Below are positions 8,809 to 17,197 of a DNA stretch of 64,000 bases, piece after piece (position 1 is the stretch's first letter; the number at the start of each line of letters is the position of its first letter). The DNA is taken from the NCBI RefSeq assembly GCF_947654165.1, contig NZ_CANTKB010000016.1:1-64000 (forward strand). The letters run 5' to 3'. The notes beneath the pieces are model-generated. The model worked only from the letters and a program-made list of their open reading frames with translations. It was not told the origin of the DNA and did no database searches. The stretch is from an uncultured Blautia sp. Its GTDB lineage: Bacteria > Bacillota > Clostridia > Lachnospirales > Lachnospiraceae. A program made the position numbers and the translations under genes.

Positions 8809-9562
8809 TCACGCCTCCTCCCATCATGGTAAGGACATCCAAGATTTTTTCAAAGAAAACCCTACGAGAATCACTGCCTTTGAGAATTTCCGTGAAGATT
8901 GCACCATCTCTTAAAAAGAGAATACGATTGGCATAGCTTGCCGAAAAAGCGTCGTGTGTTACCATCAGGATTGTGGCGTCAAGGCTTTCGTTAATACTCT
9001 GGATTGTGGAGAGCAAGGCTTGTGACGAGTGACTGTCTAACGCGCCGGTAGGTTCGTCCGCCAAGATCAGCTTAGGCTGGTTGATAATAGCTCTGGCACA
9101 GGCACACCGCTGTTTCTGGCCGCCGGACACCTGATAGGGGTATTTATCCAGAATATCCGTGATATTCAGCTTTCCGGCCATTTCCCGCACCCGCCCATCA
9201 ATCTCGCCTGCGGGAACCTTGTTGATAGTCAGTGCCAAGGCAATGTTTTCCGAGATTGTCAGAGTGTCCAGCAGGTTAAAATCCTGAAATACAAATCCAA
9301 GATTCTCCCGACGAAACCGGGCAATCTGTTTTTCATTGATTTCCGTCACATCGGTCCCATCCAGATAGATATGTCCCGCACTGACGGTATCAATGGTGGA
9401 AATACAGTTGAGCAGGGTAGTTTTACCGGAGCCGGATGCTCCCATGATCCCTACAAATTCCCCCTCCTGAACGGAAAAGCTGATGTCCTGAATTGCTTTT
9501 GTAACATTCCCGCCATTTCCGTAATATTTTTGGATATGATCCAGTTTCAAAATTTCTTTCAT
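8795..9562 (-). CDS. BceA-type ABC ATPase
   Basis: A 255-residue ATPase with Walker A GASGSGKTT, Q-loop FVFQDFNLL, signature VSGGQKQR and Walker B ILADEPTGALD; the QKQR signature is characteristic of BceA/VraD proteins. The ATG at 9562 preceded by AGAGGTGATAACA is preferred over an in-frame GTG nine bases upstream. The C-terminal ~30 residues extend past the ATPase core. The gene ends inside the start of the permease gene (overlap 8795-8808), indicating translational coupling. A regulated promoter lies upstream (9588-9648). Confidence 0.93.
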   Translation of the reverse strand: MKEILKLDHIQKYYGNGGNVTKAIQDISFSVQEGEFVGIMGASGSGKTTLLNCISTIDTVSAGHIYLDGTDVTEINEKQIARFRRENLGFVFQDFNLLDTLTISENIALALTINKVPAGEIDGRVREMAGKLNITDILDKYPYQVSGGQKQRCACARAIINQPKLILADEPTGALDSHSSQALLSTIQSINESLDATILMVTHDAFSASYANRILFLRDGAIFTEILKGSDSRRVFFEKILDVLTMMGGGVNDVR

Positions 9563-9587
9563 TGTTATCACCTCTGATCTCTATTGT

Positions 9588-9648
9588 AAAATAAGAGCGG
9601 CTTCGTTTGTATCAAGTTTTCTTACAAAGTTCTAACAAAAATGTAAGA
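9588..9648 (-). promoter_or_regulatory. Promoter and inverted-repeat operator of the BceAB operon
   Basis: On the minus strand an inverted repeat TCTTACA/TGTAAGA (9620-9648) precedes TTGATA and TATTTT (9610-9615 and 9588-9593) with a 16-bp spacer. The site sits between the kinase gene and BceA, the usual place for a BceR-type target. Confidence 0.6.
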
Positions 9649-9663
9649 AGTGCAGAACGCCTC

Positions 9664-10677
9664 TCAGCTCTGCACTTCATGAATCAAACAGTTAATATGG
9701 AAAGAAAGTGAAATGGCTGTGCCATGTTCCGACGACTCCGCCGTAATGCCAATGCCCAGCTTTTCACAGAGCCGTTTGCACAGATACAGACCAATTCCTG
9801 TGGATTGCTGAATCAGACGACCATTCTGACCGGTAAATCCCTTTTCAAAAATACGGGGCAGATCGGACGCAGCAATCCCGATTCCGTTATCCTCCACTAC
9901 AAGGACAACCTGATCTTGCCGTTTATGGGTAGATAGGCGAAGAACCGGCTGTTCAGTACGATACTTGACCGCATTGGCAATCAGTTGGTTCAGAATAAAG
10001 CGCACCCACTTTTCATCTGAATAAACCGTATCCTGCATTTCCTCCACTTCCAGACGCATACCACTTTGGAGCAGCAGATATTTATTATCTGCAATCGCCC
10101 CATGCACCACTTGGGACAGCGCCATTTCCCGGACAGAATAATCTTTCTCTGTATGCTCACTACGGGCGTAATAAAGAGCCTGTTCGGTAAAGCGGTTGGT
10201 CTTTTCCAGTTCCAGCAGAAGTTCTTTTGTCCAGTCCATCCGATGGTTTTCACATAGAAGTTTCATGGCAGTAATGGGCGTTTTGATTTCGTGAATCCAT
10301 TGCTCAATGTATTCTTTGTACTCCAGGCGTTCCCGCTCGACCTCTCCAATCTGCTCCAACATGGATTTTCCTGCCATCTTCAACAGCTGATAGTAAACCT
10401 GATCCTCGGCCTGTTCCGGCAGCTCCATCACTTCGGAAATGAGGTATCGTTCTGAAAGTTGTTCCGCCATATCCAGAAGTTTTTTCATCTGCCGCTTCCG
10501 TTTCCAGTAAGTGAGGATAAGTCCCGTCAGCAAAACCAATGCCCATACGATCAGGATCAATACTACTGCGGAAACCGAATTGCCGCACACCAGCAGAAAT
10601 ACAGTGAGCGCAGCCATACAGACCAAGTTCGTCAGCAGAAATGGCAGCCTGTTTTTCCAATATCGTTTGCTGTTCAT
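9664..10677 (-). CDS. BceS-type intramembrane-sensing histidine kinase
   Basis: A 337-residue kinase with two TM helices (~12-32 and ~36-57) and almost no extracytoplasmic loop, as in BceS/GraS/VraS-like sensors that read the state of the transporter rather than bind ligand directly. The phosphorylated histidine is H129 in QWIHEIKTP; N box (NQLIANAVKY), G1 (DNGIGI) and G2 (GIGLYLCKRL) motifs are present. It overlaps the response regulator by the ATGA junction at 10674-10677 and is followed by the BceAB operon. Expected partner: the regulator at 10674. Confidence 0.92.
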   Translation of the reverse strand: MNSKRYWKNRLPFLLTNLVCMAALTVFLLVCGNSVSAVVLILIVWALVLLTGLILTYWKRKRQMKKLLDMAEQLSERYLISEVMELPEQAEDQVYYQLLKMAGKSMLEQIGEVERERLEYKEYIEQWIHEIKTPITAMKLLCENHRMDWTKELLLELEKTNRFTEQALYYARSEHTEKDYSVREMALSQVVHGAIADNKYLLLQSGMRLEVEEMQDTVYSDEKWVRFILNQLIANAVKYRTEQPVLRLSTHKRQDQVVLVVEDNGIGIAASDLPRIFEKGFTGQNGRLIQQSTGIGLYLCKRLCEKLGIGITAESSEHGTAISLSFHINCLIHEVQS

Positions 10678-11342
10678 ATCGTGTACCCCTGTCGGTGCTT
10701 TGTCTTGATAAAATCCGTCAGACCGATGCCCGCCAGTTTTTCCCGGATACGGTTGATATTGACGCTCAAAGCATTGTCATCCACATATAGCTGATTGTCC
10801 CACAAATACTCAATAATATCTCCGCGAGAACAGATTTTTCCTCCGTTCTTGAAAAGGTAATAGAGAATTTTCAATTCGTTCTTGGTAAGTTCTACGCTCT
10901 GTCCATGATAGTCCAGACTGCTGGATTCCAGATGCAGCACCGCATCTCCATAGACGATCTGTTCCCTTTGCTGTGTGGGATAGACTTTTTTCAACAGAGA
11001 AGCAATTTTCGCAAGCAGGATCGCTGTATTATAGGGCTTCGTGATAAAAGCGTCTCCGCCCAGCATAATGCTGTTTAATTCATCCATATCTGTATTACAG
11101 CTCGTTACAAAAATAATCGGCACCTCGGAAAATGTGCGGACCTCGGTGCAGAGAGAAAAGCCACTGGTTCCCGGTAGCTTGATGTCCAGTAAAATCAAGT
11201 GTGGCTGTTCGGCTTTGATCCGATCAATCACATCAGAAAAATCTTCCGGAGCCGCCGCTTCATAGCCATTGCTTTGCAGCAGCGTTTTCAATTCATTCCG
11301 TATCAACGGATTATCTTCTATTATCAATATTTTTTCTTTCAT
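10674..11342 (-). CDS. BceR-type OmpR-family response regulator
   Basis: A 222-residue regulator: receiver (~4-115) with D11/phospho-site D53 (LLDIKLPG) and the lysine in ITKPYN, and a winged-helix DNA-binding domain (~125-222) ending in KTKHRQGYTI. It probably activates the BceAB promoter at 9588-9648 when the BceS-like kinase is triggered. First gene of the module; the ~135 bp upstream contains no other gene. Confidence 0.93.
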   Translation of the reverse strand: MKEKILIIEDNPLIRNELKTLLQSNGYEAAAPEDFSDVIDRIKAEQPHLILLDIKLPGTSGFSLCTEVRTFSEVPIIFVTSCNTDMDELNSIMLGGDAFITKPYNTAILLAKIASLLKKVYPTQQREQIVYGDAVLHLESSSLDYHGQSVELTKNELKILYYLFKNGGKICSRGDIIEYLWDNQLYVDDNALSVNINRIREKLAGIGLTDFIKTKHRQGYTI

Positions 11343-11478
11343 ATCAGCCTCCGTGAAAAAAATAATATTCTATGATATAGTCGCTCATGCTCCCATTGAC
11401 ATTTGCATCAGGCGAATATAAAAATGCAGCCTTAATGCGTTAGGAACCTTATCCCTCAACAAATGAAAAATGGTAAAC

Positions 11479-11895
11479 TTATATTTCTTCAACATCAATG
11501 ACATGATATCCTTTTTGTTTTAATGCCTTTGCAAACAAACCCATTCCAGAAACTAACTTTCCAGTGAAGCTACCATCATATATCTGATTAACACCACAGG
11601 TAGGGCTTCTGGATTGTAATATAACTAAATCAATCTCTTCATTCTGAATTTTCGATAATGCAACTGCCACTGCCTTATTATATTCTAAACTAACATCATT
11701 TCCGTTTTCATCAACTACTCTCCCATTCACAATTTCTGCGCAGGGTCTGGGAGTTTCCATTCCTGCTAATACTTCCGGGCAGATAGAAATCACTTCTTTA
11801 TCTTTTAAAAAATGGATAGCTGCTGAATTTTTGTTGTTTTTCCCATTATATTTACAGTTCTCTCCCATAATACAGGCACTAACCAATACTTTCAT
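11479..11895 (-). CDS. DUF523 / TudS-type 2-thiouracil desulfurase family protein
   Basis: A ~138-residue DUF523 protein. Conserved cysteines are visible at C8, C14, C39 (ICPE) and C100 (SPTCG); in characterised TudS proteins cysteines hold an iron-sulfur cluster used to remove sulfur from thiouracil. The start after GAGGTGACAAAT is preferred over an in-frame upstream GTG. It has no functional link to the transporter genes around it and looks like a passenger. Family assignment is strong, the enzymatic activity is inferred. Confidence 0.85.
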   Translation of the reverse strand: MKVLVSACIMGENCKYNGKNNKNSAAIHFLKDKEVISICPEVLAGMETPRPCAEIVNGRVVDENGNDVSLEYNKAVAVALSKIQNEEIDLVILQSRSPTCGVNQIYDGSFTGKLVSGMGLFAKALKQKGYHVIDVEEI

Positions 11896-12016
11896 ATTTG
11901 TCACCTCAAAGCCCAATGGCTTGCTCGAACAGTCCACAATAAAGTCCTTTAACGAATAGTCGAGATTACCAGTCTGTCAACGCACCATAGACGACAGTTC
12001 AAAAGCAAACTATGTG

Positions 12017-12193
12017 TTAAAGCAAACTACCCTTTAACCCTTTTTTGAAAACCAGTACAGCTCTTTCGGTTCCCCAAAAAGACATCGTAACAAGTCGATA
12101 GCTTTCCTTTTCCATTTCTTCTATTTTTGCATTGATTTTCTCTGTTACATTTTCCACGGTAATTCCTTCTACTAATTCTGTCCGATACATCAT
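12017..12193 (-). CDS. Small protein, possibly DUF4177-like
   Basis: A 58-residue reading frame beginning MMYRTELVEG, preceded by a clear GGAGGTAAAAT site. It has alternating acidic helix (NAKIEEMEKE) and two short strands (YRLVTMSF, RAVLVFKK), resembling the one-helix, few-strand DUF4177 fold. A longer overlapping frame on the same strand lacks such coding character. It sits 23 bp after the NTF2-like gene and is probably cotranscribed with it. No function can be assigned. Confidence 0.65.
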   Translation of the reverse strand: MMYRTELVEGITVENVTEKINAKIEEMEKESYRLVTMSFWGTERAVLVFKKGLKGSLL

Positions 12194-12216
12194 ATTTTAC
12201 CTCCATAAGCACTCAA

Positions 12217-12636
12217 TCAAAACCAATTCGCTTTGTCTGCTCTGAATTGAGGGGTATCGCCTTCCTGGTATGGATTATAGGTATTGCGATTACACCCAAA
12301 TTCTTTTAACGCCTTTATTTTATTATCCTCTGTCCACTCAACCAGCGAGATTCCATCAAATTCCTCTATACTTCCATTGTTCATTTCGTTTTTGAAATAC
12401 CACTCCACAATCGTTTGATCTCCCTTATGAAAAAATTGCTTGACTTCCCAAATGACCACCTTGCCACGGGTATTCCATTCCTGAAACCAATGCTTTACTG
12501 TTTTTCGGTTGTTATACTGGGGACTCCAGCTTTCTGTATAGATTACATCTTCTGTAAAAATATCATCAATGCCCATATCCTGCTGATTGAGCCACATATC
12601 AAACCATAGTCGAATCGTTTTTTCTCGTTCATTCAT
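12217..12636 (-). CDS. SnoaL/NTF2-like protein
   Basis: A 139-residue protein of the NTF2 superfamily with the usual pattern: N-terminal helix with a conserved tryptophan pair (LWFDMWLNQQD), a FTEDVIYTES strand and a curved sheet (WEVKQFF, TIVEWYFKNE, GISLVEW). Members include polyketide cyclases, isomerases and binding proteins; no catalytic residue can be fixed here. The start follows GAGGTGTTTATATT. Its 5' end is repeated at window positions 1-148, so this gene marks the boundary between the two duplicated segments. Confidence 0.8.
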   Translation of the reverse strand: MNEREKTIRLWFDMWLNQQDMGIDDIFTEDVIYTESWSPQYNNRKTVKHWFQEWNTRGKVVIWEVKQFFHKGDQTIVEWYFKNEMNNGSIEEFDGISLVEWTEDNKIKALKEFGCNRNTYNPYQEGDTPQFRADKANWF

Positions 12637-12729
12637 AATATAAACACCTCACCACTCTATGAAATCACAGCCGTTCCTCTACATTATACGATATTCAGAA
12701 CAAACATTGAAGATAAATGAATTAAAAAT

Positions 12730-12754
12730 GGCGGCCTTGCTTAACAAAGCCGCC
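12730..12754 (-). terminator. Terminator after double-receiver copy 2
   Basis: On the minus strand GGCGGCTTTG TTAAG CAAGGCCGCC forms a hairpin with one G-T pair, followed by ATTTTTAAT. Confidence 0.78.
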
Positions 12755-12767
12755 GAATAAAAAAGCT

Positions 12768-13535
12768 TCATTCTACAAAGAACAGAACTCGCCGGATCAG
12801 CTCCGGGATATTGACCGGGGCGGTGATGTAGTCGTTCACGCCCTCATGCCGGTATTCATATTCCGTGGCAAGGTCATTGTTCTCGGTGAGGATAAAGAAT
12901 GGCAGAAGCCGGACAGGGGGATTCTTCATTTGGAACATCCCCGCCACCCGCCGCAGCGTATGAAACAGCTCCATTGCTGTGCCGTCCGGCAGTTCCACAT
13001 CACACAAGATTAGGTCTATTTCCTTATCCTCAAAAATCCGGCGCTTGGCCTCCCCAATCGAGGGAACCAGAATCAGATCAAAGCCCTTTTGCAGCATAGC
13101 AGCCCGCAGCACTTCGGCGTTGGTATCTTCCGCATGGACAAAGAGCAGCTTGTGAAAAGTCGGGACCTTTTCGCCGGATAACTGCCGGTAGGCGTATTCC
13201 ACCAGCTTATCTTGCAGCAGCCCTTTCATTTTGTCCATGCACAGCGTCGCGCCCCGGCGCATAGCCTCTTGTTCGTAGTCGTCCTTGTCATGGCAGGACG
13301 CCAGAATAAAAGGCAGCTCCTTGTCTGCGGCCCGCACCTCGTCCAGAAAGTCCATGCCGGAACCGTCCGGCAGGTCGAGATCACAGCAGACCACCAGCGG
13401 CATTTCCTCTTGGATGGCGGCCCGCGCTTCTTTCAGCGTGCAAGCCGTTTTCACCGGGTAGCCCCGGTGCTGTAAGTATTTTTGCAGACACCATGTATAG
13501 GTGTCGCTGTCGTCAATCAGCAGTATCTTTTTCAT
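12768..13535 (-). CDS. Double-receiver response regulator without output domain (copy 2)
   Basis: The encoded protein is identical, residue for residue, to the 280-1047 copy: two receivers, second one with ITAP in place of the conserved lysine motif, no output domain. The DNA differs at only a few positions (for example near the 3' end). It has its own operator (site D) and terminator. Two fully conserved copies inside a duplication that has elsewhere drifted suggests selection on the protein or recent conversion. It could be a phosphate sink that sets the threshold of the kinases in this island. Confidence 0.88.
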   Translation of the reverse strand: MKKILLIDDSDTYTWCLQKYLQHRGYPVKTACTLKEARAAIQEEMPLVVCCDLDLPDGSGMDFLDEVRAADKELPFILASCHDKDDYEQEAMRRGATLCMDKMKGLLQDKLVEYAYRQLSGEKVPTFHKLLFVHAEDTNAEVLRAAMLQKGFDLILVPSIGEAKRRIFEDKEIDLILCDVELPDGTAMELFHTLRRVAGMFQMKNPPVRLLPFFILTENNDLATEYEYRHEGVNDYITAPVNIPELIRRVLFFVE

Positions 13536-13578
13536 GTGTCCTCACCCCCAATATTGATTTACCACAAGCATACACTAC

Positions 13579-13656
13579 AAATGTTACACAAATGTCCGAG
13601 GTGCCTTTGATTTCGACAGAAAAACAGGCTGAATTGTTACAACGCTCGGACATTTC
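13579..13656 (-). promoter_or_regulatory. Shared regulon operator/promoter, site D
   Basis: Same layout as site A: TGTTACA twice at 53 bp, AAATGTCCGA/TCGGACATTT arms, in front of the double-receiver gene at 13535. Here the right arm reads ACAACGCTCGGACATTT, as in B, C, E and F. Confidence 0.78.
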
Positions 13657-13685
13657 AAAAATTTCTTAGAGAAATGGCGAAAAAG

Positions 13686-13709
13686 GCGGGGCAGCACACG
13701 CCGCCCCGC
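13686..13709 (-). terminator. Terminator after permease copy 2
   Basis: On the minus strand GCGGGGCGGC GTGT GCTGCCCCGC followed by a CTTTTTCG tail; the same hairpin as 1198-1221. Confidence 0.75.
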
Positions 13710-13722
13710 CGATCCCATACGG

Positions 13723-16107
13723 TTATTCCATTGCCCGCATTTGTTCAATCAGAGATTGTTTTTTCTGTCTGCGGATTGTCCATACAGACAAGATCAGTTC
13801 CATTCCGAACAACACCAGAATGAACAGCCCCATTTCCAAAACCGGGAATTGATATGGCACTACTTTTCCGTGTAGGGTAGCGCTGCCCATTTCTCTGCTT
13901 ACGACGACAGAAATAGGAAGTCCGACAATCAGGATTGCCAATGTTGCAAAGAACGCATAGCATAGGCCCTCGCAGATATTCATTTTGCATAGCTGTTTTT
14001 GGGTCAGGCCAATGGAACGCAAAACACTGTTTTCCTGTTTTCTGGACATCTGATTAGAGAGGGTCGTGTTAATCAGGTTGATAACACCAAAGAGGAATAC
14101 CAGCCATGAAAGAACCTGCATACTACCAAACGCCACAGAATTTTGTGATTTTTCAGCCGCAATCGCTGTATCTATTTCGTCTAAAGCAAGGTTACTATGT
14201 TCAGCTACAATATTTTTCAGTTCAGCTTTTACAGTTTCGTCTTTTTTCGGATCGCTTACAATGCTCCATGAGTAATCAAAAGTAGTAATTTCTGGGTGCA
14301 GTTCGCAGAATAAATCTTTTGGAGCAAAGAAAACCGAACCATCTGTATGAGAGCGTCCATGTCCGAAAATCACAGGCATTTTTGAAGCGGAAAACATTCC
14401 CGATATTGTAACAGGAATGGATTGCTTACCATCCACAGAAGAAAATTCAACGGTGGAACCGACGCCCATATCTTCAAAATGAGCTGCAATCTTGTCGTGA
14501 ATTACAATACTATGAGAATCTGTCGGCATCGTTCCCGCTGTCAATGCAGCCTCAACCATAGCATAATTCTGGTCGGTCAGCGTATCACATATTCCCGAAT
14601 TTTGGTTAGCATCTGTTTTAATGCTGGTATAGAGAGACTGTCTAGCTACGATTATATCCGTGACACCATCAATAGATAAAACTTCCTGTTTTAGTTCCTC
14701 ATTCAGCGGATTACCTTTTACCAACATTTCTTCCGATAGATCTTGGAGATAGATTTTGTAATCACTGTCTGGAAAATATAGTCTTGCAATTTGTTCTGGT
14801 GAGCGTACTAAAACAATGGAGGATACCACCATCAGCAAAATTCCGCCGATACTCAAAGATGCAACTATACTAATTGTCTTTTTTCGGTCACGCTTAAAAT
14901 TCGCAATTCCCATTGAAACAGGATTGAGTTTGATGTTCTTTTTCCGGCTGCGGATGGCCTTTTGCGCCGGGGTAAAACGGACGGCTTCAATGGGGGAAAT
15001 CCCTGCCGCAATCTTCACCGGCTTACGGATGGAAATAGATACCATGAGCCAACTGCTTATAAGCGTCAAAATAACCGTTGCCACATAGGAAACAGCGTTA
15101 AAGCCCTTGGAAAACAGAAGAAAACCGCCGCATATGCCCAGCACTGTGCCAATCAGAATCCCGATACTGCTGAGTTTGCGTCCCTCGTTCTTTACAATCC
15201 GCTTGATTTGCTTTGGGGTCGCGCCAATCGTCCGAAGCTGCCCGTAGCTCCTGATTTTGTCATTGATGGAGATACGGAAAATACTTTGAATTACGATATA
15301 GCCGCCGATCAGAACAAGGGCAATCACACCTGCCATCAAGGTAAAGTCGTCAAAGGGTTGTTTGGAGGCATAAGTGAAATACCTGTTGTTCATGCTGGGG
15401 GTAGGAAGTTCATATTCCTCTGCAATCTCCCTGCAATAAGAGGTTATCAGTTCTTCACCCAACTGGTCGCTGTTTTTGAAATGGACATAGGCGCGATAGC
15501 CAGCCGGGTCAAACCCATTCCATTCTGTCAGGGCAGCTTTGGAAAGGATGATCGCGCAGGTATTCGCTTCTTTTTCATTTACGCTGTCCATAATGCCGGT
15601 AACAACATAATCACCATGAAAGCTCTCGGTATCTAAGGTCACAGTGTCCCCGATCTTGGCATTGTTTCCATAGGTGGAAAGAAAGTATTCGCTTACGACA
15701 ACTTCATTTGCTTTTTCAGGAACCCGGCCCTCTAACAGATTCATTTGCGCCTTGGTAATCTCCATCATTTGTGCGTCACAATACACATAGGACGCATGAT
15801 AGCCCTGTTCCGAAAGTTCCTCACCGAGCATATAGTAGCCGCCTACGCGCTCAAACTCCGGCACTCCTTTCAGGGTTTCAATGTCGTTTTCCTCTACGCC
15901 CAGCCAGACCGCCTCATAAGTATCGACAACCTGATTGCGCTGCATTTGTGTCAGGGAAGTAGATACAATTCCCGTAAAGCAGATTAGAAACGCCGCCAGC
16001 GCAACGGCGATCACCACCATCAGATTCCGGCGCTTTTCACTTTGTAAACTTTTCTTTGCCAGCTTCTTTGTAATGGCGCTGGTATCATTTTCAAAAGGCC
16101 ATGTCAT
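13723..16107 (-). CDS. FtsX-type ABC transporter permease, peptide defence (copy 2)
   Basis: A 794-residue permease with the same two-part plan as the 1235 copy: TM1, domain 1, three TMs, TM5, domain 2, three TMs. The N-terminal ~165 residues match that copy apart from one change, and DNA identity is essentially complete from about 15659 to the start codon. The rest carries many substitutions, concentrated in the second extracytoplasmic domain (~435-670). That domain is the likely substrate-contact region, so the two permeases may handle different peptides with the same ATPase. The start follows GGAGGTGGCAAGCT. Confidence 0.85.
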   Translation of the reverse strand: MTWPFENDTSAITKKLAKKSLQSEKRRNLMVVIAVALAAFLICFTGIVSTSLTQMQRNQVVDTYEAVWLGVEENDIETLKGVPEFERVGGYYMLGEELSEQGYHASYVYCDAQMMEITKAQMNLLEGRVPEKANEVVVSEYFLSTYGNNAKIGDTVTLDTESFHGDYVVTGIMDSVNEKEANTCAIILSKAALTEWNGFDPAGYRAYVHFKNSDQLGEELITSYCREIAEEYELPTPSMNNRYFTYASKQPFDDFTLMAGVIALVLIGGYIVIQSIFRISINDKIRSYGQLRTIGATPKQIKRIVKNEGRKLSSIGILIGTVLGICGGFLLFSKGFNAVSYVATVILTLISSWLMVSISIRKPVKIAAGISPIEAVRFTPAQKAIRSRKKNIKLNPVSMGIANFKRDRKKTISIVASLSIGGILLMVVSSIVLVRSPEQIARLYFPDSDYKIYLQDLSEEMLVKGNPLNEELKQEVLSIDGVTDIIVARQSLYTSIKTDANQNSGICDTLTDQNYAMVEAALTAGTMPTDSHSIVIHDKIAAHFEDMGVGSTVEFSSVDGKQSIPVTISGMFSASKMPVIFGHGRSHTDGSVFFAPKDLFCELHPEITTFDYSWSIVSDPKKDETVKAELKNIVAEHSNLALDEIDTAIAAEKSQNSVAFGSMQVLSWLVFLFGVINLINTTLSNQMSRKQENSVLRSIGLTQKQLCKMNICEGLCYAFFATLAILIVGLPISVVVSREMGSATLHGKVVPYQFPVLEMGLFILVLFGMELILSVWTIRRQKKQSLIEQMRAME

Positions 16108-16121
16108 AGCTTGCCACCTCC

Positions 16122-16787
16122 TTACTCCACAATCTTTCCGTCCTCAATGCGGACAATCCGATCTGCAAGGCGGGCAATGTCGTTGTTGTGGGTAATCATC
16201 ACGACAGTTTGCCGGAACTCCGCACTGGTACGCTTGATAAGCCCCAGCACCTCGGCGCTGGTCTTGCTGTCAAGGTTGCCGGTCGGCTCGTCGGCCAGCA
16301 CAATAGCCGGTTTGGTAATCAGGGCGCGGGCAATCGCCACACGCTGCTGCTGGCCGCCGGAAAGATTGTTCGGCATATTATTCAGTTTATCTTCCAGCCC
16401 CAGCAGGCGAACGATCTCGTCCAAAAACTTCTGATCCACCGTGTCCCCGTCCAGCTCCACCGGCAGGACGATGTTCTCATACACATTCAGGATAGGAACA
16501 AGGTTATAGTTCTGGAAGATAAAGCCGATGTTGCGGCGGCGGAAGATGGTGAGCTGTTCGTCGTTCATTTTCGACAGCTCTTTGTCCCGGACAATCACAT
16601 TGCCGGAAGTAGGGGTGTCCAGCCCGCCCATCATGTGAAGCAGGGTAGACTTGCCGCTGCCGGAGGTTCCCACAACGGCCACAAATTCACCGTCATTTAC
16701 GGAGAAGTTCACACCGTCAAGGGCGCGGGTGATGTTCGGCTCTGTGCCGTAATACTTTTTCAGGTCGATAGTCTGTAAAATGCTCAT
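16122..16787 (-). CDS. MacB/LolD-type ABC ATPase (copy 2 of 3 identical)
   Basis: A 221-residue ATPase identical in protein sequence to the 3628 and 19243 copies (Walker A GTSGSGKST, LSGGQQQR, VLADEPTGNLD). It lies between the small membrane protein (5 bp) and the copy 2 permease (14 bp). The ATG is preceded by GAAAGGATTGAATTTT. Complete conservation while the permeases diverge argues that the ATPase is either under strong constraint or is being homogenised by gene conversion. Confidence 0.93.
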   Translation of the reverse strand: MSILQTIDLKKYYGTEPNITRALDGVNFSVNDGEFVAVVGTSGSGKSTLLHMMGGLDTPTSGNVIVRDKELSKMNDEQLTIFRRRNIGFIFQNYNLVPILNVYENIVLPVELDGDTVDQKFLDEIVRLLGLEDKLNNMPNNLSGGQQQRVAIARALITKPAIVLADEPTGNLDSKTSAEVLGLIKRTSAEFRQTVVMITHNNDIARLADRIVRIEDGKIVE

Positions 16788-16792
16788 AAAAT

Positions 16793-17053
16793 TCAATCCT
16801 TTCTTTGTTTGCAGTAAATGCGGAACGCTGCTGCGCCAGTGGCTGCCAACTGTACCAGAAGCAGCACAGCAAACAGACCGAAGCTCTCATAGTAGAACAG
16901 TTCATCCCAAAACAGGAAAACATCACAGAGAGCAGTCAAGGCAACCGTCCAGCGGATGTGCCGGGCCAGCCATTGCCGGAACACCAGCACAAGGGCAACG
17001 GGTAGGACGATCAGCAGCGCCAGATTCAAAATCAATGTCGGGGTCAGTTCCAT
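16793..17053 (-). CDS. Small three-helix membrane protein (copy 2)
   Basis: An 86-residue hydrophobic protein, homologous to that at 4299 with about ten substitutions (for example VLPVAL for VPPVVL and ARHIRWTVAL for AQHIRWVVAL). Three TM helices are predicted by eye. First gene of the operator E operon. Family not recognised; probable transporter accessory subunit. Confidence 0.7.
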   Translation of the reverse strand: MELTPTLILNLALLIVLPVALVLVFRQWLARHIRWTVALTALCDVFLFWDELFYYESFGLFAVLLLVQLAATGAAAFRIYCKQRKD

Positions 17054-17098
17054 TGCGTCGCCTCCTCACTTTTGTTGATAAGGGTATTGTAAAACCCC

Positions 17099-17175
17099 AA
17101 TGTCAGCGAAGTGTTACAGCGGCTAAGAAATTTCAATGAAAATCGGGGTGAAATGTTACAACGCTCGGACACTTT
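17099..17175 (-). promoter_or_regulatory. Shared regulon operator/promoter, site E
   Basis: The most divergent full site: left arm AATGTCAGCG and first half-site GTGTTACA are altered, the second half-site ATGTTACA (42 bp on) and CGCTCGGACA are kept. The -10 context GGGTTTTACAATA is intact. It should drive 16793-16787-13723 but perhaps more weakly than site B. Confidence 0.72.
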
Positions 17176-17197
17176 TATATTAGTTGGGTCTACTTCC

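Larger units (their letters stand above)
12489..17098. repeat. Right copy of the ~4.6 kb segmental duplication
   Basis: Counterpart of 1-4603. Beyond its end the two loci differ: the left copy is followed upstream by an MsbA-type exporter and a Bce module, the right copy by a third permease/ATPase pair and the kinase/regulator pair. Confidence 0.9.

Noticed and set aside
12027..12212. 61-codon minus-strand frame
   Set aside because: Basic, low-complexity sequence; the overlapping frame at 12017-12193 has a proper ribosome site and a plausible fold.
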